Shown here: in pieces, positions 55,442 to 64,000 of the stretch
Numbering within the stretch: position 1 is the stretch's first letter
How the letters are laid out: each line of letters starts with the position of its first letter
Origin: Ischnura elegans
Taxonomy: Eukaryota > Arthropoda > Insecta > Odonata > Coenagrionidae
Assembly (NCBI RefSeq): GCF_921293095.1
Contig: NC_060251.1
Location: 97,326,566-97,390,565, forward strand
Direction of reading: 5' to 3'
DNA: 64,000 nucleotides
Program-made: the position numbers and the translations under genes
The notes under the pieces: generated by a model
What the model was told of the DNA's origin: nothing
The model's database searches: none
Seen by the model: only the letters and a program-made list of their open reading frames with translations

Positions 55442-56240
55442 ATTTTGCATTGAAATTTTTCTCTTTGACAAGCTGTGACTGAGCACTCTTTTGAGGGAAA
55501 AATCTATTGCTTGTGGAATATTTACCTTTCTCCTGCATGTCTTTTAGCCAATATATAATCCGTCTTTTAATACCTCAGTGATATCAATACGTATTTCTCC
55601 TAAAATGGCTACTTCACGAACAATAACAACAAAAAATCTATTGCTTGTGGTTTATTTACCTTTCTCCTGAATGTCTTTTAGCCAAAATATAATTCGTCTT
55701 TTAATATCACAGTGATATCAATACGTACCACTCCTAAAATAGCTACTCCATGAGCAATAATAACAAACAAGAATGATAAGATAAATAAACAATATGCAAA
55801 AACAAAGCCGCAATGAAAAATACAATATCAATTAATGGAAAATTTTACATCAAAATTATTCTCTATAACGAGCTGCGATAAAATGCTGATTTGAAGGAAA
55901 AATTTAATGGTTTCGGCTCATTTCCCTTACTCTTGAATATCTTTTGGCGAATATAGATTCCGTTAGAAGAGCAGAGGATGTATATTAGTATCACAATGAT
56001 TTTAATGCGTTTTACTCCTAAAATGACTATTTTACGAACAATAGCAACAAACAATATAGGTTGAGGAAATAAACAACACGCAAAAACAAAGACGGAACGA
56101 AATAATGCTATTTAAATTGACGGAAAATTTTTACACTAAATTTTTTTTCTGAGACAAAATGCGTCTGAACACTCTTTTGATAGAAAATATATCAATTGTG
56201 GCTTATTAATCTCTCTTGTGAATGTCTTTCGGCGAAAACT
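55442..56240 (+). repeat. Diverged tandem repeat, ~270-290-bp unit
   Basis: Motifs recur in fixed order: AAATTTTTCTCTTTGACAAGCTG, then CTATTGCTTGTGG, CTTTTAGCCAA, CACAGTGATATCAATACG, ACTCCTAAAATGGCTA and CAATAACAACAAA. The CTATTGCTTGTGG-type landmark sits near 55503, 55637, 55903 and 56190. The first interval (134 bp) is a partial unit and the later ones are 266 and about 287. A further fragment (ACAATGCGTATTACTCC) lies at 57398-57470. No coding sequence; an old local amplification or degenerate satellite. Confidence 0.75.
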
Positions 56241-57134
56241 TAATCCAATACAGGAACAAAGGATGTCTATCGACACGTTGTTTAAGAACGGTGAGAATTA
56301 TCGTCATTTTTTTTAAGAGAGTTCCGGACGGAGGACATGATCTCGTCACTTAGGCGCGTCAACATAAAACAACTTTAAATTACGAGTTGGTCTCCCCGAG
56401 CGAAGTTCATCATCAACGTGTTCTCGGACTTCAAAAAATGATTTGTGCCTGTGGAAAATTGTGCTCTTGATAAGCTATGTTCCCCATAGGCCAGTTTCAA
56501 CGCTTCAAAAGTCATACTCGCTGATTCACCATGTTTAACACAAAACTTCATCGCACAACGTTCTTATGAATTCCGATGTTCCATTTTTGTGATACATAAC
56601 AAAAACACAACTTCACTGATGGCGTCGTCAAAAATAATGGCCGTATAGAGTTGAAAATCGGACTGATAAAGCGGAAGGGATGAACAAATCGGTCTATCAC
56701 AGGCCGGTAGGCACAACGTTGCCAGATCGCCCGCAGTGCAGTCAGTCTCTCACACACCTCGTATACCTACTATAGGTATTTAGTTGTACGTATTCCGCCA
56801 TTGTTCGTTACTTATTATGAAAGGACGTCTCGTAATGCTTGATTGGGTAGATTTACATATTTTAAGCATTAGCATTTTAACAATGTTTGAACCAAAGGCA
56901 GTTCACCAAAATTGGCACATATTTTCAATCTCAACACCTCTACCCAGGTAGGTCGCGTTGTTTCTCTACATTTAAATATCCCGGTACGCAACGTGTAGTA
57001 TCACAATTATTACGATACGTATTAAAAGGCAACATATTTATAATTTTTTAAAAGGTCACGAAAATGAATAGATTGTTTCATAAGTTACATATAGGCGCAA
57101 TAAGAGAACTGGCATCATACTTTTTATTTTTTTA
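56241..57134. other. Unassigned DNA
   Basis: No gene recognised. Confidence 0.45.
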
Positions 57135-57480
57135 TATATACTTTAATTAAGTAAATTTATTGTAACAATGAAACTTAGCAACCACAAACAAATAAAATAA
57201 CGATTGAACAATAAAAAGTTATGGTACCTTTTCACACGATCGAGTTTTTCAGAAACAATCGAGTTTAAAATAAGATTTAGCCATGAGGATAAGCCGCGAG
57301 TCGGTACTCATCCTCATTATGGAAAAATTAACGCGGTGGGAATCCCGAGAAGAGTTTACCCACATCATTCGCTGGGAAAACATTAAATCATATATCACAA
57401 TGCGTATTACTCCTAAAATGGTTATTTCATAAACGATAACGACAAATAATATTATTTAGGTAGATAAACAACAAGCAAAA
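57135..57480 (+). repeat. Interspersed repeat shared with 63240-63480
   Basis: AGTAAATTTATTGTAACAAT and CAACCACAAACAAATAAAA (57150-57200), and CGGTGGGAATCCCGA followed by GTTTACCCACAT (57335-57370), reappear in the same order at 63240-63480. The segment from 57398 on belongs to the tandem repeat family. Non-coding. Confidence 0.6.
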
Positions 57481-58351
57481 ATAAGACGTGAAGAAACATG
57501 CAACATAATTAACACTTTAGATTACATACACATAACGCAATACCTAATTAGTATTTGCACTGCTGAAAATCAACGATATCAATCAATACAATATTCCAAT
57601 GCAATAAATAGTAAGTGCAATTTCTGAATTTTATATTTCGGGGTCGGATTGGTAGCGATTCACTGTTCTTCGGCGAAAAAAAATACTCAATATTTACCTT
57701 TTACCATGAATTAATCAACAATACCGCATTCTCTCCTGACTAGAGGAAGAGATGCGTCCCTAATGTATGCATACGTACTAGGTACAATATGCGTGAAATT
57801 AATTATCGTTCTCTAGAAGAATAGTAAGAGGTTTGTGCGATCTCACATGTCGATTCGATGATCCGAGGCCAACCTACTCTGGCCACTGACGACATAATCG
57901 AAGTGGATGGTGACATGAGCTATAATTCTACCACTTGATCAATTACGCCTCCCGGTTTGTCGTTCATAGATATGTGTTGCCACGCTGGAAATCAAATACT
58001 CTACTCCAGGGGTATAATTTTCGGCATGAATTCACCCACGGCAATCAATTATCGATCTTCCATAGCATTGCTTCCACTGAGTTCATATGTCCGAGGTTTG
58101 TTTGCTCCTGAGTGATATACTTTCGAAGATTGAGACTGAATCCATCGATTGCTGAAGAGTTCTCATCGAAGTAGGGAATCGAAATTTTTGATGGATTCTT
58201 CTTCTTCGTCTTATTTATTAGAACCCCAAATGTAGATAAAGAAGGCCGCTCGGGTGCTCCTTCGGGTAATCTCCTCCATGGCTGCCAAAGTTTCGGTTGT
58301 ACGAGTTGTACTCCATCCACAGGGTTGAATGAGACCCTTACAATGAGTTTA
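57481..58351. other. Unassigned DNA
   Basis: No gene recognised. Confidence 0.45.
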
Positions 58352-58640
58352 AAGTATAGCGACACTAGCCGCTGTGATAAATTTTACGGGAGTCACCCGC
58401 AATGCACAATCGTACGAAAGATTCACAGAGAAAAAATCATCCGCCTTGTCCGGGATTCGAACCCGGATCCCCCGATTTCCGGTCGAGTGCTTTAGCCAGT
58501 TAAGCTTTTCTTCCCTGTGGATATTTGCGGACACTACCGGACAAGGTTTTGCTGGACAACAGAGAATATGATGCCACAAGCAGTCCAATAGTGCGCACAG
58601 TACCACAGCCCGAGAGCAGGCCCGGACATAGAATACAAAG
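58352..58640 (-). repeat. TIR repeat with tRNA-like module, copy B
   Basis: The most complete copy, read on the minus strand. The 5' end is a decayed terminal repeat near 58640. A unique section is followed by the tRNA-like module with GCTTAACTGGCTAAAGCAC (box A), an intact anticodon-arm region (CTCGACCGGAAATCGGG) and box B GGGTTCGAATCCC near 58465. Then come CGGATGATTTTTTCTCTGTG and GCGGGTGACTCCCGTAA, and it ends in GCTATACTTTAAA, the inverted counterpart of the family start. Terminal inverted repeats plus an internal tRNA-like promoter are an unusual combination. Confidence 0.7.
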
Positions 58641-58654
58641 AGGTGTTCGCTCTT

Positions 58655-58745
58655 GACTAGTTTAAAGTATACCGGGACTAGTCCTAGTCCCGGTTAAGGC
58701 GGATGATTTTTTCTCTGTGGATCTTTCGCACACCTTAGAATGACG
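58655..58745 (+). repeat. TIR repeat family, internally deleted copy C
   Basis: TTTAAAGTATACCGGGACTAG is followed almost at once by AAGGCGGATGATTTTTTCTC and GTGGATCTTTCGCAC. The terminal repeat and the post-tRNA section are therefore fused and the tRNA-like module is lost. Confidence 0.65.
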
Positions 58746-58960
58746 CTGAAGTTTTTTCGGGTTGCCCACCGGGTGAGGCTCTCTATCTCTGCCGACGTTT
58801 CGACGGCCGTGTCATGTCGTGTGACTGAGTGGCTTAGGGCGTTACCAGCGTAGGGCTTAGGGCGTAACCATGAATCGTGATGCTGGTCATCATCCGATCA
58901 TCCGGTGGGAAACCCGAAACAACTTCAACACTATGATACGCCGCGAAAGCCTCAGATCTT
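58735..58960. repeat. Foldback segment with GAAACGTCGGC motif
   Basis: CGGGTTGCCCACCGGG at 58757 is the inverted counterpart of CCGGTGGGAAACCCG at 58902, and AACTTCAAC and TGAAGTT flank them. On the minus strand GAAACGTCGGCAGAGATAGA lies next to the left arm. The same motif followed by the CCGGTGGGAATCCCG block occurs at 63385-63435. Confidence 0.5.
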
Positions 58961-59648
58961 TTCCCTTAGAATGGATTACGTCTCGTAGCCCAAAACGTCG
59001 GCAGCCATGGAGGAGATTTTCCGGTGGAGCACACGAGCAGCCATTACGACCAGTACACTCCGGGAAAGTATCAGATGTTTTTTTCCCATACTGTAGGGCC
59101 GCAGTCAAAGTGACTTTAGTGAGGAGATACCAGTTCAAAATTAGATGCGTAAAAGTTTTTCGACGAGGCCTTCTCAAATCTGGATCACACTTTATATTTT
59201 CCGTCCATAAGAATGATGGCATAATCGATAGTTTCTCACGGACCAAGAGAGTTATCGCTCTACATTTTCTGAATTACACGGTCATTCCCACTGTTCCGGT
59301 CATTCCCAACTATGAGGGAATAGATCCCCTCCAAAACCTAAGAGAAATAAAAAATAGTTTAAACCATTGTCTAGTTTTGACGTATATTAACTGCATCTAC
59401 TTAAAATTAAATTATAAGTGCCAAAACGACGTAAAACGTATTTCGAGGCATGTCATTTTTCAAAAAGTATCACGGAACTCTCATTGCCAGGGGGGGCTCT
59501 CTCCTCTCTCTATCTCCCTCCAAAGCATATTGGTGGTTACGCCACTGATTTCCACCCTTTTCTCCATCGCTTACTCCGCCACTTTCCTTATTTACAACTT
59601 TCATTCAGTCAATGGTGGATTTCGAGGGGGAATCACAGGAAGTGGGTT
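58961..59648. other. Unassigned DNA with hAT-like right end
   Basis: A 276-codon plus frame (58870-59700) runs through here but crosses three repeats and shows no domain. A right-end hAT-like motif, GGTTACGCCACTG, sits at 59534-59546. Confidence 0.4.
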
Positions 59649-60150
59649 AGCCAGGAATTTCGTTCGGGGGGGGGTCCAAAATGAGGGGGAAAACTTTTGA
59701 AAAACAGGGTAATAGGGGGTTTCCAACTAATTTTTACACTGTTAAATGAAAACTATAGGGTTATGTCAATTTTTTGGTGGCACCAACGTTTCCCGACCGA
59801 GGCTGGTCGCTATCTCGAGGGAGTCTGTATCCCTTGGAAAGTATCCTTAGGAAAGAATCCCTTGAGAAAGCGACCAGCATCGGTCGTGAAACGTTGGGGC
59901 CAACCAAAAATTGACGCGGTGACATAGCCCTATAGTTTTTATTTAACAGTGTTAAAATTAGTTGGAAACCCCCTGTTACCCTGTGCTTTAATAATGGATA
60001 TAGCATTATTCCATAAATTAAGCCTGAAACGATTTTATACGTTTATTTAACAGTGTTAAAATTAGTTTGAAACCCCCTGTTACGTGCCCTGTTTTTCAAA
60101 AATTTCCCCCTCGTTTTGGAGCCCCCCCTCCCCGAACAAAATTCCTGGCC
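59649..60150. mobile_element. hAT-like foldback element, same family as 16213-16967
   Basis: Outer ends read inward AGCCAGGAATTTCGTTCGGG and GGCCAGGAATTTTGTTCGGG, then G-runs, then GAAAAACAGGG-type sequence, matching the right end of 16213-16967. The extreme GGGGCGT terminal bases are lost or diverged and no target duplication is clear. A second inverted repeat (59705-59983) is nested inside. Confidence 0.7.
59705..59983. repeat. Nested foldback with ~115-bp arms
   Basis: Left arm 59705-59822, right arm 59866-59983, about 85% identical when inverted. Shared blocks are GGGGGTTTCCAACTAATTTT, CACTGTTAAAT and CAACGTTTC with CGACCGA. A third partial copy follows at 60043-60088. One arm of the same family is embedded at 12440-12545, so it is a dispersed family. 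Confidence 0.8.
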
Positions 60151-60189
60151 ATATAATATATGCACCAAGAATGAAGTTCGTAAAGAAAA

Positions 60190-60340
60190 AATATTTGGAT
60201 CAACTGGGATTCGGACTCGATTCTACTGATCGCCGGTCAGATTCGCTCTGAGGAAATGGCTTGGTGGTGTAATTAGCTAACACTCCTGGCAGGCGATCGA
60301 GAGATCCCGCTTCAAATCCCGCTCAAGCCAATTTTTTTCA
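60190..60340 (+). repeat. tRNA-like heads, opposed
   Basis: On the plus strand 60258-60330 has GGCTTG/CAAGCC acceptor pairing, box A-like GTAATTAGCTAACAC, box B-like GCTTCAAATCC and a T7 run just after, but the anticodon arm does not fold. On the minus strand 60195-60240 shows another box B-like GAGTCCGAATCCC. Probably two SINE heads or tRNA pseudogenes meeting head to head, not functional tRNAs. Confidence 0.5.
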
Positions 60341-60463
60341 TGGCGAACTTCACCCTTGGTTTATAACCTTACACCCGCGTTCGCGACAGAGAGAAAAGTC
60401 ACTCTGTCATGCATTCCCTTTCTATTTCCGTCTTTCTATTCCCGTCGACCCTTTCTAACCGAA

Positions 60464-60766
60464 TTTTGGGAGAATTCAAATTTCAAGATTTTTCATAATG
60501 AAAACTTGAAATTTTGCAATTAATTATAATTATTGTGGGAGCTGAATATTTCGTCATTACAATTAACACCACAAATTAATGCATGATTTTTTTATATTTC
60601 TACTTTTTGGAGAATACGAGAGCTACTTTTGGGAGAATTGAAATTTCAAGATTTTTCATCATGAAAACTTGAAAATTTTGCGATCAATCATAATTATCGT
60701 GGCAGCTGAATATTTCGTCATTACAAATAACATCACAAAGTGATGCGTGCTTATGTATATTTCCTG
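60464..60766 (+). repeat. 163-bp tandem duplication
   Basis: 60464-60604 repeats at 60627-60766 with about 85-90% identity. TTTTGGGAGAATT, AAATTTCAAGATTTTTCAT and GCTGAATATTTCGTCATTAC are in both. AT-rich and non-coding. Confidence 0.85.
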
Positions 60767-61682
60767 AATAGAGCAGATCATTTATACATATTTGATGTTG
60801 TTTAGAAGCGACATTGGGAAATAATGGGTTAAGAAAAGAGGTATTGGTGTCGTGTACGTTTGGATTCTATAAATAGACACGTGATCGAAGGCACAGTGGA
60901 TGAAGATTGCTTTTCCCTCGCGAATAACACAGTGGTCCTCCTTTCTACCGTGAAAACACTTTTACGAAAATCTCAAGCGTCGTGTATACTCGTCCTTTTA
61001 TTGATGTAAGTCCCTCCTCAAGTTCTTCGCCGACCCTCCAGAGTCCACATTAGAGAGATAGAGAGGCGGTTGCGGGATTCTCCTCTTGGGGGTTTTCAGG
61101 TGACGCTAAATCACTCGGAAAGTATTTGCTTCGGAGGGAGAGGAAGAATATGTGTGTGTGTGGGAGTTTGAAGTTTCAGGGAGACGGCGTCCTCGGTGGA
61201 AGAATGCTGGCGTTTGCACCCAACTTTCGCGCCAGTCCAAATCTTTCTGGAGCCGCTTGAAGACCCCCGTCTCTTTCCCTTCGGCGTCGTCTGGTTAACC
61301 TTACTGACAACGGCAAGAGTTTTGGGCCCAGTTTGGCTCAACTCAAGTCGGTTTTCCATGATGTTTACACCAGTTGTGAAAATGAACCACGCAAACTAAA
61401 TGGAATGCTGAAAGTCTCGGCACCATAACCCAGCATCTCCTTGCAATGATATGCTTATAACACGCAAGGAACAAACTAAGAGTAAAAACTGGGGAAAGTA
61501 TGCATTAAATCCAGCATAAATCGAAACAAGATGACAAATTTGCACTGATAACGTAAATTATCCCTATGAATGTATATATGAATCTCTAACTGTAGAAATG
61601 CATCATGTCCAACCTGGACGATTTATCTTTTTTTACTTAAGTTTTGCGAAAAATCTACAATAAAAAAAATCATTCTCTTTGC
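60767..61682. other. Unassigned DNA
   Basis: No gene recognised. Short GT run at 61152-61161. Confidence 0.45.
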
Positions 61683-61800
61683 CCAGGATCTTTATCCTGG
61701 TCAAGGTGAATGATTTTTTTCTGTGGATTTTTCTCACAAATTGCACAATGCGGGTGACTCCGTAAATATATCACCATGGCTAGTCCCGGCATACTTAAAT
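61683..61800 (+). repeat. TIR repeat family, 3' fragment (copy D)
   Basis: GGTGAATGATTTTTTTCTGTGG, then GCACAATGCGGGTGACTCCG, then the family terminus GGCTAGTCCCGGCATACTTAAA. This is the best-preserved 3' end of the family, and it is the inverse of the 5' end at 48041. The tRNA-like module is reduced to a partial T-arm hairpin (CAGGATCTTTATCCTGG). Confidence 0.7.
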
Positions 61801-63059
61801 TATTTAAGAAGTTTTTGCTAGGTGCAATACTAAACATGTCCTACTAAAAGGAAACGTCATGCTAATAACATCGAGTGTATGTTTCCATAACAAGAAAGTT
61901 AGTAAGAAATCTTGAGTCTTGAACCTAGCAGCAAGTTAAAGAAGGAAAAAGAAAAATTGTCCAACTTGGACATGATGTCCTTCCGCAGTTAGCGATTCAT
62001 ATATACGCACACAGGGAGTAATTTCGGTACGTTGCCAGATACAACGAAAGGAGTAAGGGAAACTAAATTTATATGAGAATCAGCAGTGGCGCCGCAAAAC
62101 TTTACCTAAAACTTTTTAAATTTACTGTATGTCCGGTGAGTAAGGGTCCTGAGAGCATAATTTCTTGTGTCACCGAAATCGTCATTGAGGACCCGACGCA
62201 TATAAATACTAAAATTAGGAGGTGATCCACCGTGCAAGAAGCACGTCCTTTTACTGCACAGCTAAAGGCACATCTTAAAAATAGAATGAGTTAAAAATTA
62301 TCCAAGGAATTATGGTAACTGTTTCCGCTGATCTTGAGTGGAAGAACTGGGTGGTTGCGTAGGAGACAGTGAGATTTAACATGGAAAAAATCGTTTCCGA
62401 ACCCATGTTCGTACTACATTACGTCATCGCCTACGTAACTGGAATGTGTCCTGATATCACTGACTTAAATGTTTGTAAAATCAATGTAATGATTAAAAAT
62501 TTTTGGCATAAAAATCCGCGGAAGTTTAAACGAAGGGTTATGCCATTGGTTATTGGTAGTTTCAATTTGAATCATCATTTGAATCTTGGAATCATTTGTG
62601 TCTTGTCAATGATGAATCAGACAGTTATCGGGGAGGGAAAACTTACAGGGCTGGTTTTATAATGCCAGGTTAGGACCATCCATAAGATGCTACAAGCCTC
62701 CACTTTATCTGTAGGTGTATTAGAGAATTGGTTAACTTGAAATCTGACCTTTTACGGAAGCTAACCAAATATTTTAATCACCGCCAGGAAAATTTGAAGG
62801 CTGCATCATCTAATGGGTAGCGGTAACCGGTCTTAATAAAACCTTAATAATGTATCGTTAGATGATGGTATTGAAAAACCACCGATGTTTAGGAAAAAAT
62901 CGCATTTAACGTTAAGTTTAGCGATATGATGAATATATGTCGAAGTTCACAGAAATCTACGGTTCAGAAGAGCTCAAAATGTAAAGATAATCATGAACTG
63001 CTTCATAAATTTCTTGTTACATTCAATATAAAAATTACCTAGCTGTACATACCGATGGA
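61801..63059. other. Unassigned AT-rich DNA
   Basis: No gene recognised; the 97-codon frame at 62369-62662 matches no family. Confidence 0.45.
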
Positions 63060-63480
63060 GATGGCTGGCCAAAAAATAACTAGAAATAGTGTGGGTAAGC
63101 GTTTCTCGGGATTCCACCGGGTTAAATACTTAATTCTAGCAAACTCGGGATTCATCCCCATGGCTACCGAATGCCTATTATTTGTTTTTTGGTTGCTGCG
63201 TCACATTTTGACAATTAATTTAGTGAATCAAACTTGTTGTATTAAGCAAATTTATTATATTTTGATTATAACAATTCTGTCATAATTCTAAACTACGTCT
63301 CATTGTCACAAATTATTTGTGACTGTGAGACATAGCAACCAAAAAACAACAAATAAAACGACTTTCAGCAGATTTGAAGCTCGAAACGTCGGCTAAAATA
63401 GAGAGTTTAACCCGGTGGGAATCCCGAAAAACGTTTACCCACATTATTTGCCGGAAAAGCATCAAATCTTATTTCATCTG
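63060..63480. repeat. Repeat with inverted GTGGGTAAACG arms
   Basis: GTGGGTAAGCGTTTCTCGGG with CACCGGGTTAAA (63090-63126) is inverted at 63410-63442 (TTTAACCCGGTGGG, AACGTTTACCCAC). Between lie GAAACGTCGGC (63384) and blocks shared with 57135-57400. Non-coding; MITE-like or a non-autonomous retroelement fragment. Confidence 0.6.
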
Positions 63481-64000
63481 GGAATGTTGCCTTGAATTCT
63501 AGACTCCAGCATTGAGCGTGTTAAGTAATGGCGGTTGAAAGTGATTCGAGAGTCCGCGATGAAACCAATTAGGTCCCGATGGTTTGGTCGGACATTGGAA
63601 GAAAGGCGAAGGATTGGAAGCGACTCGTCGGGGGGGAGGTGTAGCATAGCAACGTGGGAGGGGAGGAAGTTTGAGATAAGGGGATGGGGAAATTCCGACC
63701 TTTTAAGGAGGAGACAGCAATGGGGTAGGACGGCGAGAGGAGGAAACTGACAGATTGGGATATTCCGTCGTTAATTGGATGAGAGGGAGGGTTGAAGGAA
63801 ATGGGGATAAGATGGCTGTATACGATCCCATATCCACGGAGTGAATCTTCAAATTGAAGCAAATGGGAGCCGAGGATTTTTTATATCTTCGGAGAAAGGA
63901 GAGTTTAATCTAGTCTCAAGATTGAGTTCCGGAATTCCCAACACACTCCAAGACCAAAGCGAACCCATCAATGTCCCAACAAAGTTTTCTTCCTTCTTCT
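63481..64000. other. Unassigned flank
   Basis: Purine-rich plus strand at 63590-63740 gives spurious frames on both strands. No gene recognised to the window end. Confidence 0.45.

Noticed and set aside
58870..59700. 276-codon plus-strand frame
   Set aside because: It crosses a foldback repeat and reaches the hAT-like element, has no recognisable domain, and its composition follows the repeats. A long frame by chance.
1..64000. CRISPR arrays, bacterial operons, prophage or insertion sequences
   Set aside because: None seen. All repeats and coding features are of eukaryotic type.

Overview
The window looks like nuclear DNA of an arthropod, most likely an insect with a repeat-rich, AT-rich genome. 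This is inferred from spliced genes with GT-AG introns, a nuclear tRNA gene with a Pol III terminator, and many eukaryotic transposons (P, hAT-like, Tc1/mariner, Penelope-like, non-LTR, tRNA-derived SINEs). Nothing bacterial is visible: there are no operons, Shine-Dalgarno sites or CRISPR arrays. I cannot name the species.

Cellular genes are few. (1) A minus-strand secreted or receptor-type leucine-rich-repeat gene, probably a Toll-like receptor ectodomain, has two convincing exons (41870-39801 and 38056-37784) joined in phase 0 across an intron full of transposon debris. Its 3' part (membrane anchor, signalling domain) is not in view. (2) A plus-strand THAP zinc-finger gene starts at 26363, with two exons that splice to give most of a THAP domain. 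(3) A structurally perfect tRNA-Thr(UGU) lies at 10638-10710, minus strand.

The outstanding feature is a complete P-superfamily DNA transposon at 44057-47444. It has perfect 26-bp terminal inverted repeats, a perfect 8-bp target duplication (GTTTGGTA), paired subterminal motifs, a 5' UTR intron, a poly(A) signal and an unbroken 922-codon transposase. The transposase carries a THAP domain and a readable D-D-E triad (D360, D442, E675). It looks young and possibly active.

Layout: 1-6000 is dominated by a ~5.1-kb structure with ~690-bp inverted arms. 6-26 kb holds SINEs, the tRNA, several MITEs and foldback elements and a LINE 3' end. 26-30 kb holds the THAP exons, a LINE copy broken by two nested MITEs, and a second, RTE-like LINE remnant. 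30-37 kb is mostly anonymous, with SINEs and a textbook hAT-type MITE. 37.8-42 kb is the LRR gene. 42-47.5 kb has a Penelope-like RT relic, a 70-bp perfect palindrome and the P element. 48-64 kb is repeat-rich: mariner debris, an R2/R4-type endonuclease relic beside direct repeats with a hammerhead-like core, diverged tandem repeats, and a TIR-bounded repeat family with an internal tRNA-like module. The mobile elements record successive invasions; no pathway links the cellular genes.
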